From NCBI GenBank assembly GCA_013002205.1, contig JABDKN010000128.1:66824-117828 (forward strand): a DNA stretch of 51,005 nucleotides. The letters are read 5' to 3'. Origin of the DNA: Granulosicoccus sp. Its GTDB lineage: Bacteria; Pseudomonadota; Gammaproteobacteria; Granulosicoccales; Granulosicoccaceae. Positions within the stretch are counted from its first letter, which is position 1; each line of letters begins with the position of its first letter. Below, one piece after another: positions 7,620-17,134 of this stretch. The notes under the pieces are model-generated. The model saw only the letters and a program-made list of their open reading frames with translations. It did not search any database and was not told where the DNA came from. The position numbers and the translations under genes were made by a program.

Positions 7620-8915
7620 TCAACCGGGCAGCAGGCCATGGAACGGCTGAACATGGACACGGTCACCAGGCAATACACCATCGGCCTCGCTGGCAATCAC
7701 GATCAGGCAATTGGCCTTGCTCATGGAGCTCAGCCTGCCGGCACCCTGCTTACCGGTGGACTCTACTGTCAGTTCGCCGTTGTTATCCAGCGACATGACG
7801 CCACGCTGGTACTCGACCCGTCCCGGGGGTTTACGCAGTCGTGACAGACAACGAGCGGGCAGCATCAGCGGTTCAATGTCACGCATACCAGAAAGGTACT
7901 TCAGGGCAGGCTGTACGAATTCCAGAAAAGTCACCATGACTGCCACCGGGTTGCCTGGCAGCCCGAAAAAGGCGGCCTTGCCGATGTGGCCATAAGCCAG
8001 TGGCCGTCCGGGCCGCATCGCCAGCTTCCAGAAACTCACCTCCCCCAACTCGTGAAAAACCCGTGTGACGAAATCTGCCTCACCGGCGGAGACTCCCCCG
8101 GAAGTAATCACCACGTCCGCTGATGCCGCTGCCGCCTGAAGCACTCTGCGGGTTTCAGTCTCGTCGTCACGAACTATACCCATATCAATGACATTCACCT
8201 GCAGTCCAGCCAACAGGGCGGCCAGTGTATAGCGGTTGCTGTCGAACAGTTTTCCCGGTTCGAGATCAGTCCCGATCGCATGTTCATCCAGTGATTGCAG
8301 TTCGTCACCGGTGGTGAAAAACGCCACCTCCAGGGGTCTGATGACCTCGACGCGGTGAATTCCCAGGGAGGCCAGAATGCCAATATCCGCCGCCTGCAAT
8401 TTGCGCCCGCCCTGGAGAACTGCCTGGCCGCGCGTAACGTCCTCGCCAGCCTGGCGCACATTCTTGCCCGGAACAACATGGCAGTCCACGTCTATGGATT
8501 CGGTACCGGAGGAATCACCAGGTGCGAGGCGCACATGTTCCTGGATGACCACCGTATCAGTACCTTCAGGCATGATGCCACCGGTGAAGATCCGCACCGC
8601 TTCTCCCTCTCCGACATGCCCGGAAAACGGCTGCCCGGCCCACGCGGTGCCGATGACGGCCAGCGAAGCTTCGCCGGAATTGGGGATACTGCTCCGACTG
8701 ATTGCATACCCATCCATGGCAGAGTTGGCCTGCGCGGGAACGTCCAGTGGCGATATCACATCCGCTGCCAGCACACGACCCAACGCCTTGTTTATATAGA
8801 CGTTCTGCAGCTCGTCGACAACCTGCAATGAGGAGAAAAGCCGCCGACGGGCTTCTTCTACAGGTAACAAAGAGGGTTCGAGAGCATCGTCGCAGGAGGA
8901 TTGCCGTTCGATCAT
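7620..8915 (-). CDS. moeA: Molybdopterin molybdenumtransferase MoeA (first copy)
   Basis: MoeA inserts molybdate into adenylylated molybdopterin to make molybdenum cofactor. The 431-residue protein has the family blocks PAQANSAMDGYAI, FTGGIMPEGTDTVV, RPLEVAFFTTGDEL, ITSGGVSAGEADFV and AFFGLPGNPVAVMVTFLEF in the expected order. The ATG at 8913-8915 overlaps the mobA stop by 4 bp (ATGA), so the two are almost certainly translationally coupled. A second, clearly different moeA lies at 25550-26803. This copy, beside mobA and downstream of gshA, has the more conventional cofactor-synthesis setting. The tail has no unusual extension. Confidence 0.95.
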   Translation of the reverse strand: MIERQSSCDDALEPSLLPVEEARRRLFSSLQVVDELQNVYINKALGRVLAADVISPLDVPAQANSAMDGYAISRSSIPNSGEASLAVIGTAWAGQPFSGHVGEGEAVRIFTGGIMPEGTDTVVIQEHVRLAPGDSSGTESIDVDCHVVPGKNVRQAGEDVTRGQAVLQGGRKLQAADIGILASLGIHRVEVIRPLEVAFFTTGDELQSLDEHAIGTDLEPGKLFDSNRYTLAALLAGLQVNVIDMGIVRDDETETRRVLQAAAASADVVITSGGVSAGEADFVTRVFHELGEVSFWKLAMRPGRPLAYGHIGKAAFFGLPGNPVAVMVTFLEFVQPALKYLSGMRDIEPLMLPARCLSRLRKPPGRVEYQRGVMSLDNNGELTVESTGKQGAGRLSSMSKANCLIVIASEADGVLPGDRVHVQPFHGLLPG

Positions 8916-9502
8916 CGGGACAGATCCTGCTCGGCGGCCAGGCGTTCCGCCTCGGTGTTGATATTGCGAAAGGATTCCCTATAGGCAGATGCCGGAACTC
9001 TTCTGACCGCCAGGTCGTCGAACCATTGATCGATCTTGCGCTTGCCGGAGGCGAGAAATGCGTCCAGTGAGGGCTTGACCCGCCGATTGACCACCACGAA
9101 CACGGGCTGCAAACGCTCACCGTCGTCCGGAACGGCCAGATCCGCATCGAATTGCCCGCAATCCTGCAATAGTGCACTGATCAGGCCTGCCTGGACAAAG
9201 GGCGAATCACAGGGGCACATCAGCACGAAGGTGGTATCCAGGGCATCGATTGCCGCACTGAGACCCGCCAGCGGCCCGAGGTGTCCTTGCAGCTTGTCAG
9301 GAATGACCGGTACGCCCAGCCGGCTATAACTCTCGAAATTCCTGTTGGCATTGATGACACAGCGATCCACCAGCGGCTGTATGGTCAGCAATGCGTAACT
9401 GATCATCGGCGCCCCTGCAAGTGGCACCAGGCCTTTGTCCTTACCACCCATTCGCCTGGCCTGGCCACCTGCCAGAATGACAGCGCCGTAGCCTGCCCTC
9501 AC
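8912..9502 (-). CDS. mobA: Molybdenum cofactor guanylyltransferase MobA
   Basis: MobA joins GMP to molybdenum cofactor to form the guanine dinucleotide cofactor used by DMSO-reductase-family enzymes. The 196-residue protein opens with the nucleotidyltransferase signature VILAGGQARRMGGKDKGLVP, with the lysine that contacts GTP. A CPCDSPF motif follows, equivalent to the metal-binding CDxP segment. The start is GTG at 9500-9502, overlapping the gshA stop codon as GTGA. The stop overlaps moeA as ATGA. This tight packing implies one transcript gshA-mobA-moeA. The presence of mobA implies at least one MGD-containing enzyme elsewhere in the genome. Confidence 0.94.
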   Translation of the reverse strand: MRAGYGAVILAGGQARRMGGKDKGLVPLAGAPMISYALLTIQPLVDRCVINANRNFESYSRLGVPVIPDKLQGHLGPLAGLSAAIDALDTTFVLMCPCDSPFVQAGLISALLQDCGQFDADLAVPDDGERLQPVFVVVNRRVKPSLDAFLASGKRKIDQWFDDLAVRRVPASAYRESFRNINTEAERLAAEQDLSR

Positions 9503-11151
9503 GACTCGCTTGCCCTGGGGTGAATCTGTCCCAGGTACGCAGACAGGAACCCCTCGAATGCACCCTGGCTGCTTGCCTCCATGTCAAGTTGCCTGAGCCG
9601 GGATTGCTCGACCATCTCCTGCAGCTCCTTCATCAACACGTCGTCTTCGGGCATTGCACGCAGTGCCAGATCATGACTTTTGGAGAGATTCTGCGCATGC
9701 TCGAAAAAGGAACCGGCCTTCTTCATGCCGGCAATCATCCTGGCCGAGGGCGTCAGGTCTGCATCTTCGATGCGAGCCTGCTGATCGCGCAGTGCTGGCA
9801 CATACAGCGGGCTCTGCCGATCGGAATCGAGCCAGGCAGCGACCGGTTCCAGGCATTCCAGAATTTCCCTGCCCCACTGTTTCAATTCGACCTTTCCATC
9901 AGGCCCATCAAGTTGCAGTCCCGGCTCGCGGCCACGGTGGGCAACCTCTTTCACATTGCGCGAGCAGGCTGCAAGCTCCTCTGCCCCCAGTGGTTCCGGT
10001 GTGGCCAGCCAGGCAAACATCATCAGCATTTCCAGCATGGCTATCTGGTGCAGATTGACGCCCGCCGGATCCAGCAGGTTGACGTCTACCGATCGCAACT
10101 CCAGATAGCGGATGCCGCGCTCCTGCAGCGCGTGTATCGGTAACTCACCCTGCGCGGCTATCTGCTTGGGCCGCACCGAGCTGTAGTACTCGTTCTCGAT
10201 TTGCAGCCGACAGGCACTCAATTGCTGAAACCGGCCTTCTGCATCACGCACCCCCATGGCCTGGTAGGGCGGGTGTACCGTGGAGACGTGTCCTATGATG
10301 TCTTCGATGTACGCCTGGATATCCGTATGCCGCACACTCAGGTCAATGGGGTCCTCTTCGCGATAACGATAGCCGATCTTGCCCATGCGCAATGAAGTTC
10401 CGAACGGCGCAAAACGCGAACTCTGGTTCCAGATCTCCAACTCGTCTCCCTCGCCCTCTGCAAGGAAACTCTGGCAAATGGCAGGGGAGGCACCGAACAG
10501 ATAGGGCACAATCCATCCGATGCGTAGCAGATTCTGCATCATCTGGAAATAGCCGCTGGTACGCTGCATCTGCACCTGGCGATCATCCATTGCATCCAGT
10601 TGCGACTGTAGTCCTGGCGAACTGGCAGCCTGTGAAGCGCCCGACAGTGCGTCGCGCAGCAGCCAGGCGGCTTCAGGCATGGAGAAATTGAAATGTACAC
10701 CCGCAATGGCCTGCATGCGGCGACCGTAACGCAGACCCAGACCCCGTCGGTAGGCGTGCTTCATCTGACCACTGTGCGAGGTACCGTATTCACCGATTCT
10801 GACGCTCTGCCCGCCGCGCAGAATGCAGGGCATACTGGTGTTCCAAAGGTATTCTCCCGCTGGCAGACGTTGTACGATGAACTGATGGATCGACATCAGA
10901 AAATGCAGAGCCTGTTCAGCGCTGTCACACGGGGGTGTTACCATTTCAAGCAACGCTTCCGAAAAGTCCGTGGTGATGTACGGATGAGTCAATGCCGCCC
11001 CGAGAGCTTCGGGATGATCAGCCTGTGATATGCCCCCGTTGCTCCTGACCCTCAATGATTCCTTTTCCAGGCCAACCATGCGCCCGGCCCAGGCTTCGGG
11101 TGACTGGCCCTGGACCAGCTTGTCGACTCTTTGCCTTACCTCGGAGTACAC
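9499..11151 (-). CDS. gshA: Glutamate-cysteine ligase GshA
   Basis: GshA catalyses the ATP-dependent joining of glutamate and cysteine, the first step of glutathione synthesis. The protein follows the proteobacterial class I pattern: GLEKESLRV, HPEALGAALTHPYITTDFSE, LLEMVTPP and YLWNTSMPC near the N terminus, then GVHFNFSMPE and YLELRSVDVNLLDPAGV. I place the start at GTG 11149-11151, with a GGAAG six bases upstream, giving 550 residues. A longer GTG start at 11259 would run over the divergent ybfF start at 11203 and adds no conserved sequence. E. coli GshA has 518 residues. The stop overlaps mobA by 4 bp, an unusual partner for gshA. Confidence 0.93.
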   Translation of the reverse strand: MYSEVRQRVDKLVQGQSPEAWAGRMVGLEKESLRVRSNGGISQADHPEALGAALTHPYITTDFSEALLEMVTPPCDSAEQALHFLMSIHQFIVQRLPAGEYLWNTSMPCILRGGQSVRIGEYGTSHSGQMKHAYRRGLGLRYGRRMQAIAGVHFNFSMPEAAWLLRDALSGASQAASSPGLQSQLDAMDDRQVQMQRTSGYFQMMQNLLRIGWIVPYLFGASPAICQSFLAEGEGDELEIWNQSSRFAPFGTSLRMGKIGYRYREEDPIDLSVRHTDIQAYIEDIIGHVSTVHPPYQAMGVRDAEGRFQQLSACRLQIENEYYSSVRPKQIAAQGELPIHALQERGIRYLELRSVDVNLLDPAGVNLHQIAMLEMLMMFAWLATPEPLGAEELAACSRNVKEVAHRGREPGLQLDGPDGKVELKQWGREILECLEPVAAWLDSDRQSPLYVPALRDQQARIEDADLTPSARMIAGMKKAGSFFEHAQNLSKSHDLALRAMPEDDVLMKELQEMVEQSRLRQLDMEASSQGAFEGFLSAYLGQIHPRASES

Positions 11152-11202
11152 GATGAACTTCCAATTCCACGGACGCCGGAGTGTAACCCAGGCGATCACC
11201 CA

Positions 11203-11976
11203 ATGAGCAGATTGAACTTTCAGCAGGCTGGTCAGGGACCGGTGCTGGTCATGCTGCACGGTCTGTTTGGCAGCCTGGACAATTTCCGCTCAGTCTCGCT
11301 GCATATGGAGAGAACGCTCTCGGTCGTACGGATGGATCTCCCGGGACACGGTTTGTCGCCATCTCTGCCGAGGTTGTCCATCGAGGCCATGGCTGAGGAA
11401 GTACTGGAGGAAGTTTCGCGGCTTGGACTCAGGGAATATCATCTCCTTGGCCATTCACTCGGTGGCAAGGTAGCCCTGTGCATGGCAGGGCATCCCGATG
11501 CTCACCATCTGCAAAGTCTGTGCGTGGTGGATATCGCTCCCAAACAGTATCCACCACATCACCAGGCTGTCCTGGATGCCCTGCAGTCACTGGATCTGCA
11601 GACACTGACCGACAGACGCGAGGCAGACAACCGATTGCGTACCGCCATTCCGGATGCAGGCGTGCGCGCTTTCCTGCTCAAAAGCCTGTTCCGGCACGAA
11701 TCCGGTCGCTTTCGCTGGCGCTTTGACCTGGACCGACTGGCAGAGGACTACCCACTGATCTGCCAGCCACCGACCATAAGCAAGCGCATCGAAACACCCG
11801 CGCTGTTTATCAAGGGCGGCAGCAGCGACTACCTGTCAGCTGCCGACGAACCGACCATCAAGGCTGTCTGCACACAACCATCCGTCAAGGAGATCGAGGG
11901 GGCTGGACATTGGCCTCATGCCGAGAAACCAGCCCAGTTCACCCGCATCTGTCTGGAATTCCTGAGCCATGTCTGA
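11203..11976 (+). CDS. ybfF: Alpha/beta hydrolase, YbfF-type esterase
   Basis: The 257-residue protein resembles E. coli YbfF, an acyl-CoA/ester hydrolase of the alpha/beta fold. The oxyanion motif LHGLFGSLDNF is near residue 20, MDLPGHGLSP follows, and the nucleophile elbow is GHSLGGK, with the serine about residue 84. VVDIAPKQY is also a YbfF-like block, and the histidine is in EGAGHWPHAEKP near the end. The ATG at 11203 starts MSRLNF and matches family starts; an in-frame TTG further upstream is unlikely. It diverges from gshA with 51 bp between starts and overlaps the next gene by 8 bp. Its physiological substrate is not clear for the family. Confidence 0.9.
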   Translation: MSRLNFQQAGQGPVLVMLHGLFGSLDNFRSVSLHMERTLSVVRMDLPGHGLSPSLPRLSIEAMAEEVLEEVSRLGLREYHLLGHSLGGKVALCMAGHPDAHHLQSLCVVDIAPKQYPPHHQAVLDALQSLDLQTLTDRREADNRLRTAIPDAGVRAFLLKSLFRHESGRFRWRFDLDRLAEDYPLICQPPTISKRIETPALFIKGGSSDYLSAADEPTIKAVCTQPSVKEIEGAGHWPHAEKPAQFTRICLEFLSHV

Positions 11977-12508
11977 TTCGCTGCGGGATCAATTACTCAA
12001 TGCCGGATTCAGTCCACCGAAGGAATCCTCCAGACCCAGGCAGCGGAAGTCCGGCGGGCACGGGCACCGCACACCGGGCGCTGAAGGTAAACGGCAGCCT
12101 GCGAACTCGAACACCCTTGTCAAGGCGAACGGCAGCAGCCGGAAAGTGGAACGACACCCTCCGGATGTACAGCTGGAAGCTCGCAGGACCCTCAAGGCCA
12201 GCATCAGGAAACTCATCGAAGATGCAGCCATCAGGGAGTACCAGGGTGACTCTGTCTTCCGATTCATCCTGAACAAACGCATTCGCGAGCTACACGTCAG
12301 GGACGATATTCGACAGCAACTGATTGCAGGTTCGCTGGTCATCACCCGTCTCAACGGCGCCACCTGGCTGGTACCGGACGAATGCGCCAGTGCAATCCGC
12401 ACACTCAATCCCGAATGGACTGTCGTTACGCCTGCCACGCAGGCTGACGTGGCAGACGAACAGGATGGCTATGACGAATTCCCAGTGCCTGATGACCTGC
12501 AATGGTGA
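11969..12508 (+). CDS. DUF2058 protein, YaiL-like
   Basis: This 179-residue basic protein matches the DUF2058/YaiL family of gammaproteobacteria, whose biochemical function is not established although it is sometimes labelled nucleoprotein or polynucleotide-associated. The family pattern is visible: SLRDQLLNAGF at the start, a long lysine/arginine-rich disordered segment, an alpha/beta domain starting near residue 70, and the invariant ending PDDLQW. It overlaps the esterase by 8 bp and sbcB by 7 bp, so all three are likely co-transcribed. The basic N-terminal region suggests nucleic-acid contact, which is inference only. Confidence 0.86.
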   Translation: MSDSLRDQLLNAGFSPPKESSRPRQRKSGGHGHRTPGAEGKRQPANSNTLVKANGSSRKVERHPPDVQLEARRTLKASIRKLIEDAAIREYQGDSVFRFILNKRIRELHVRDDIRQQLIAGSLVITRLNGATWLVPDECASAIRTLNPEWTVVTPATQADVADEQDGYDEFPVPDDLQW

Positions 12509-13965
12509 GTTTCTACTGGTTCGACTACGAAACTTTCGGTACACATCCGGCCTGGGATCGTCCCTGTCAATTTGCAGGCGTCAGAACCGACGAAAAACTC
12601 GCTGTCATCGGCGAACCGATGACTGTCTACTGTCAGCAGCCATCTGATTACCTGCCGAGCCCCGGCGCTTGCCGGGTAACGGGCATCACGCCGCAACTGG
12701 CCAATGAAAAAGGTGTCTGCGAAGCCGAATTCATGCAACAGATCGTGCGAGAAATCGGTCAACCACACACCTGCTCAGTGGGCTATAACAGCATCCGCTT
12801 CGACGATGAGTTCACCAGACACGCACTGTTCAGAAACCTTCAGGATCCCTATGAGTACGAATGGAAAGACGGAAACTCGCGCTGGGACCTGATCGATGTC
12901 GTCCGTCTTGCCAGGGCTCTCAGGCCCGAGGGCATCCAGTGGCCTGTCAACGAAGATGGGAGTGCGAGCAACCGTCTGGAGCACCTCAGTTTCGCCAATG
13001 GCATCGAACACGGACACGCGCACGATGCAATGTCCGACGTGTGGGCCACCATCGGTATGGCCAGACTCCTCCGGCAGAAACAGCCCCGGCTTTTCGAGTA
13101 CCTGTTCGCCAACCGGGGAAAGGCCAGCGTCAGCCGGATGCTCAACACGCGCGAACGCAGGGTGTGCCTGCAGGTATCCGGCATGATACCCGGCAACAGG
13201 CACAATCTCGGTGCCATCTTCCCTCTGGTGCGCCATCCGCAGAACAGCAACGGCGTCATTGTGCTGGATCTGCAACATGACCCTCGTTACCTGCTTGACA
13301 TGGATGCCGACGAGATCGCACGACAGCTGTTTCTACCTGGCAGCGAACGGTCGGAGAACGACGCTCCTCGTCCCGGACTGCGCACCGTACACATCAACAA
13401 GTGTCCCGTCATTGTGCCACTGTCTACTCTTCGGGATGAGGACGCAATGCGGCTGCAGATGGATCGCCAGCAGATTCTGCAGCATGCCCAATGGGCACAG
13501 CCTCTGTGCAATGAGCAGACACTGGAGAAGATCCAATCGGCCATGACTCGCCATTGGGAAGTCGATCCGGCACCCGATGTGGACGGAACCCTGTACAGCG
13601 GCGCGTTCCTGTCACAAGCGGACCGGCAACGACTCAGGACCATACTCGCAATAGCACCTGACAAACTGGCCAGCGAACTTCCGGCTCAGCTCGGACACTT
13701 CGAAGATCGACGACTGAACGAAATGGTTTGGCGCTACCAGGCGAGGAATTACCCGCAGTCACTGGATACCGGGCAACAGCGGCATTGGGCTGAACATTGC
13801 GCCACGCGATTGAACAATTGCGACGCTGCGTGGCTATGCCTGCGTGATTATCTGCAGCAACTTGACGAGGAGCCATGGCAGAAGGAGGAAAAATCGCTGG
13901 AACAGGCCCTGCGCCGGTATCCTGATGAGCTGGGGCTGGCAAGTCTGCCTGAATGCGAGCAGTGA
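12502..13965 (+). CDS. sbcB: Exodeoxyribonuclease I
   Basis: ExoI degrades single-stranded DNA 3' to 5' in mismatch repair and recombination, in the cytoplasm. The 487-residue protein has a DEDDh exonuclease domain: D8 and E10 in FDYETFG, the NSIRFDDEFTRH block, and a C-terminal His/Asp in HDAMSDVWAT. WDLIDVVRLARALRPEG is also diagnostic of SbcB. After about residue 200 come the SH3-like and helical regions typical of the family. E. coli ExoI is 475 residues. The ATG at 12502 overlaps the preceding gene by 7 bp. ExoI is largely restricted to gammaproteobacteria, which supports the taxonomic call. Confidence 0.96.
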   Translation: MVSFYWFDYETFGTHPAWDRPCQFAGVRTDEKLAVIGEPMTVYCQQPSDYLPSPGACRVTGITPQLANEKGVCEAEFMQQIVREIGQPHTCSVGYNSIRFDDEFTRHALFRNLQDPYEYEWKDGNSRWDLIDVVRLARALRPEGIQWPVNEDGSASNRLEHLSFANGIEHGHAHDAMSDVWATIGMARLLRQKQPRLFEYLFANRGKASVSRMLNTRERRVCLQVSGMIPGNRHNLGAIFPLVRHPQNSNGVIVLDLQHDPRYLLDMDADEIARQLFLPGSERSENDAPRPGLRTVHINKCPVIVPLSTLRDEDAMRLQMDRQQILQHAQWAQPLCNEQTLEKIQSAMTRHWEVDPAPDVDGTLYSGAFLSQADRQRLRTILAIAPDKLASELPAQLGHFEDRRLNEMVWRYQARNYPQSLDTGQQRHWAEHCATRLNNCDAAWLCLRDYLQQLDEEPWQKEEKSLEQALRRYPDELGLASLPECEQ

Positions 13966-13986
13966 ACCACTGGTACCATCACCTCA

Positions 13987-14718
13987 ATGACGCAACAACG
14001 CATCAAACTGTTTCAGGGATCGGTCAATCCATGCAGTTACCTGGACGGCCGGCAAGCCGTCAACATTTATGCGGATCCACACCACCCTGACCCCAGGGCT
14101 GTCTATAACCAGTTGATAAAGCGTGGCTTCAGGCGTTCGGGCGAGTACGTCTACAGACCCGGCTGCACCTCGTGTTCAGCGTGCGTACCCGTGCGCATAC
14201 GCAGTGCGGATTTCCGACCACGGCGCACGGACAAACGCAATCTCAAACGCAACAGCGATCTGACCGTCGATTTTCAGCATGCTCGCTACACAGACGAATA
14301 TTTTCGGCTGTACAACCGCTATCTGAGTGCCCGGCATCCGGATGGCGGTATGGACAATCCGGATCCTGAAGACTTCGAGCGATTCCTGCTGAACCCGTGG
14401 GGTGAGACGCTATTCATCGAGACCAGGTGGTCAGATGAAGTCATCGCCATTGCGGTGACCGACGCCACCAGTGACGGACTCTCGGCGGTGTATACCTTTT
14501 TTGACCCGGCACTCGAGGCTCGAGGTCTGGGCAGATTCTGCATCCTGCAGCAGATCGCACTCTGCAGGACCATGAACATACCCTATCTGTACCTGGGTTA
14601 CTGGGTCGACGGCTGCCAGAAAATGCAGTACAAGACCGACTTTCGCCCGCAGGAACATTTCAATGGCCACGACTGGATCACTGCGACGCTGGACACCCAC
14701 GATTGCGATTCTGACTGA
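13987..14718 (+). CDS. bpt: Aspartate/glutamate leucyltransferase Bpt
   Basis: Bpt transfers leucine from leucyl-tRNA to N-terminal Asp or Glu, feeding the N-degron pathway to ClpS/ClpAP. The 243-residue protein has the N-terminal cysteine set of the Ate1/Bpt family (NPCSYL with C16, and CTSCSACVPVR with C60, C63, C66). It then has RNLKRNSDL and the acetyltransferase-like C-terminal half with YLGYWVDGCQKMQYK. The length is typical. It lies 21 bp after sbcB and is probably in the same transcript. The usual partner aat is not adjacent here. The next gene is convergent, 38 bp away. Confidence 0.95.
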   Translation: MTQQRIKLFQGSVNPCSYLDGRQAVNIYADPHHPDPRAVYNQLIKRGFRRSGEYVYRPGCTSCSACVPVRIRSADFRPRRTDKRNLKRNSDLTVDFQHARYTDEYFRLYNRYLSARHPDGGMDNPDPEDFERFLLNPWGETLFIETRWSDEVIAIAVTDATSDGLSAVYTFFDPALEARGLGRFCILQQIALCRTMNIPYLYLGYWVDGCQKMQYKTDFRPQEHFNGHDWITATLDTHDCDSD

Positions 14719-14756
14719 CGAACTGAATACTATCCCGGCTACGGAGCGCTTCCCTG

Positions 14757-16049
14757 TCAGGTACCTCCCCGGGCTGCCATCGCCTGCTCTATACCTCTGA
14801 GGTACAGCTCGTACATGCTGGAGGGTCCCCATTCGTCGCGTAACCGCGAAAAAAGTGTCGCCGCCGTGTTCCAGTCACCTTGTTTGCTGGCGCTCATGGC
14901 TTGCTCATGCAGATCGAGTCGCTGCAGAGCCAGCTCGCTGAGCTGATCTCTCTGTCCCAATGGTTCAAACATCGTGACCGGCTGGCTGCGTCCCTTGACG
15001 GTGACCGTATCCAGTTCCCGGAAAAGCATATCCGGTAACGCCTCTGCCGTACGGTCACTGACGATGACGGGCACCTGGTATTTCCTGGTCTGGCCCTCGA
15101 GTCGCTGCGCCACGTTGACACTGTCACCTACGACTGTGTAATCCATTCGATACTCGGACCCAAGTGGACCGACCATCGCAAGACCGGTACTGATGCCGAT
15201 TCCCATCGTGATCTCGGGCAACTTGCGTTCCCGGTACCTGGCATTGAGTGATTCCAGCTCAGTCTGCATGTCCATGGCAGCACACAGCGCATCATACGCG
15301 TGCGTCTGGCTGGCCGTAGGCGCCCCCCACACGGCCATCACGCTATCCCCCATATACTTGTCTATCGAGCCGCGATAGCGCACCACGATGCGCGTAACGT
15401 GGCTGAAAAACATGTTCAGCCAATCCGCCAACTGTGGCGGTTGAAGCTGTTCGGAGACGGACGAGAACCCGACCACATCGCAAAACAGTACGCTGATTTC
15501 CCGCTCCTCTCCGCTGAGCTGCAAGGCCTGTGGATCTCGCTGATATTCTTTGGCAAGTTCAGCCGGTACGTACTGGCTGAGCAGACGGTGCACCCGTATG
15601 CGATCGCGCACTTCACCAATGTAACTGAGCATGATGTAGATCCCGTAGAGAACCAGTACCGTCAGCAGTTCAAATTCAATGGGAATCTGCGGCAGGGAGG
15701 CGCTGTACCGATAATGCAGATACAAAAGGCCGAATACGGTTGCACCGGCAAGCAGGGACCCGCCGGGAATGCGGAACATGGGCATGAATATGCACAGCAG
15801 GGTAAAGACACACAAACTGATCCAGAAAGTGGGACCGAAAGAGTCTGCTTCGAACAGATTGAAAGACTGGCCACCGCGCACATTCAGCGAGAACAGCTGC
15901 CCGGTATCGCTCTCTCCAGCCATCCAGTCGAAATCGAAATAGAGCCGGAAAACACCCAGGCCCGTCAACACCAGCAGGGTAAGCGCCAGCAACAGAATCA
16001 GCGAAAATGTCAGGCTGCGACGGCCGGGATTATAATAGGGAAGCTTCAC
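14757..16049 (-). CDS. Membrane-bound class III adenylate/guanylate cyclase
   Basis: The 430-residue protein has three or four N-terminal membrane segments (about residues 12-34, 73-92, 97-112 and 128-145) and a short connecting helix. A class III nucleotide cyclase domain spans about 180-365. The two metal aspartates are visible: D191 in LFCDVVGFSS and D235 in YMGDSVMAVWG. The transition-state region reads YTVVGDSVNVAQRLE. These features suggest an active enzyme making cAMP, though cGMP is not excluded. The C-terminal 65 residues look like a TPR-type helical pair. The start is GTG at 16047-16049 with AAGG upstream. It is convergent with bpt and 23 bp from the phosphatase gene upstream on the same strand. 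Confidence 0.9.
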   Translation of the reverse strand: MKLPYYNPGRRSLTFSLILLLALTLLVLTGLGVFRLYFDFDWMAGESDTGQLFSLNVRGGQSFNLFEADSFGPTFWISLCVFTLLCIFMPMFRIPGGSLLAGATVFGLLYLHYRYSASLPQIPIEFELLTVLVLYGIYIMLSYIGEVRDRIRVHRLLSQYVPAELAKEYQRDPQALQLSGEEREISVLFCDVVGFSSVSEQLQPPQLADWLNMFFSHVTRIVVRYRGSIDKYMGDSVMAVWGAPTASQTHAYDALCAAMDMQTELESLNARYRERKLPEITMGIGISTGLAMVGPLGSEYRMDYTVVGDSVNVAQRLEGQTRKYQVPVIVSDRTAEALPDMLFRELDTVTVKGRSQPVTMFEPLGQRDQLSELALQRLDLHEQAMSASKQGDWNTAATLFSRLRDEWGPSSMYELYLRGIEQAMAARGGT

Positions 16050-16072
16050 ACCATGGTGCCTTCTGTTTTCCG

Positions 16073-16870
16073 TCAGCTGCGCGGCCCGTGAAGCAGCGAC
16101 AGCGCCTCATCATGTAACGCTACGGTACAGGCCGCCAGTACTGAAGTCGTTGCTTCGGTGACCGGCTGCCCCGTCATGTCAGTCATGATACCGCCTGCCT
16201 CTGCCACGGCAAGCGACAGCGCCGCGATGTCAAGAATGTTCACATCGGACTCCAGCACAAGATCCGCCTGTCCGCTGCATAACTGGTGGTAATGGCAAAA
16301 ATCGCCATAGCCACGCACACGCCTGGCACGGGAGACCAGCGTGCCGTAGCGCGACCAGCGCGACGCATCGCGAGCCAGAGTAGTGAGATTCCCTGCCGAG
16401 AAAAAAGCGTCATCGATGCTGGTGATTTCGCTGCAGTGAATCCGTCGGCCGTCGAGCCGGGTGCCCTGGCCCAGCACGGCTGTCACCCGCTCGCCATAAG
16501 CCGGCGCATTGGACACACCCAGGCGAATCTGCTGATCTACTTCCAGGGCAATCTGGGTTGAGTAATAGCGCATCCCGCGAATGAAACTCTTGGTACCGTC
16601 TATCGGGTCGACCAGCCAACGCAGGCGTGCGCCTTCGGCATCGGCAATGGCGGCGTCAGCCGCGCCAGTCTCCTCGCCAAAAAACGCGGCCTGGGGCAAT
16701 GCCCGGACCAATACGGACTTGATGGCCTGTTCAGCAGCCAGATCAACCTCGGTAACCGGTGAATTGTCCGATTTCAGCGTCACCTTCCAGTCTCCGCGAG
16801 AGACATACTCATCGATTACCTGCTGTGCTGCCAGCGCCGCCTCTTCAGCGGCCAGCAGCGCTGCTGCCAT
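16073..16870 (-). CDS. Inositol-monophosphatase family phosphatase (HisN-like)
   Basis: The protein is a magnesium-dependent phosphatase of the IMPase/FIG superfamily. From the ATG at 16870 it has 265 residues. It shows the metal-binding GEET at 65-68 and WLVDPIDGTKSFIRG with D88 and D91. It also has a late acidic segment NILDIAAL, where the usual WD is LD. The spacing and the TKSFIRG block resemble histidinol-phosphatase HisN more than SuhB, but the substrate cannot be fixed from sequence. An upstream ATG at 16942 would add 24 residues of low similarity. I prefer 16870, which has GGAA six bases before it. It diverges from rep. Confidence 0.85.
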   Translation of the reverse strand: MAAALLAAEEAALAAQQVIDEYVSRGDWKVTLKSDNSPVTEVDLAAEQAIKSVLVRALPQAAFFGEETGAADAAIADAEGARLRWLVDPIDGTKSFIRGMRYYSTQIALEVDQQIRLGVSNAPAYGERVTAVLGQGTRLDGRRIHCSEITSIDDAFFSAGNLTTLARDASRWSRYGTLVSRARRVRGYGDFCHYHQLCSGQADLVLESDVNILDIAALSLAVAEAGGIMTDMTGQPVTEATTSVLAACTVALHDEALSLLHGPRS

Positions 16871-17134
16871 GTCCAGTTCCACACACACCCCGAGTGTCAA
16901 TCCAGTATGTTCACAGTATACGGGCCAAGCGTTTCCGATCATACATACCGAGTCTGTTAACTCGAGAGATCCAGTACACTATGGTCGATTCCGACTGGAG
17001 TTCCATGCTCAGGATTGCCAGTATCGGTTTCCCACGGAAATGGAAAAACCGAACAATCCCGCGCCTGTCAAGACTGAACATTTTCGAGTGAAACCAGTAG
17101 ACTTGCCGCCCCGCCCCTGTCGCGCCCACTCTCA

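Noticed and set aside
9499-11259. Longer gshA start at GTG 11259
   Set aside because: It would overlap the divergent ybfF start and adds tryptophan-rich sequence with no match to the family. The GTG at 11151 has a ribosome binding site.
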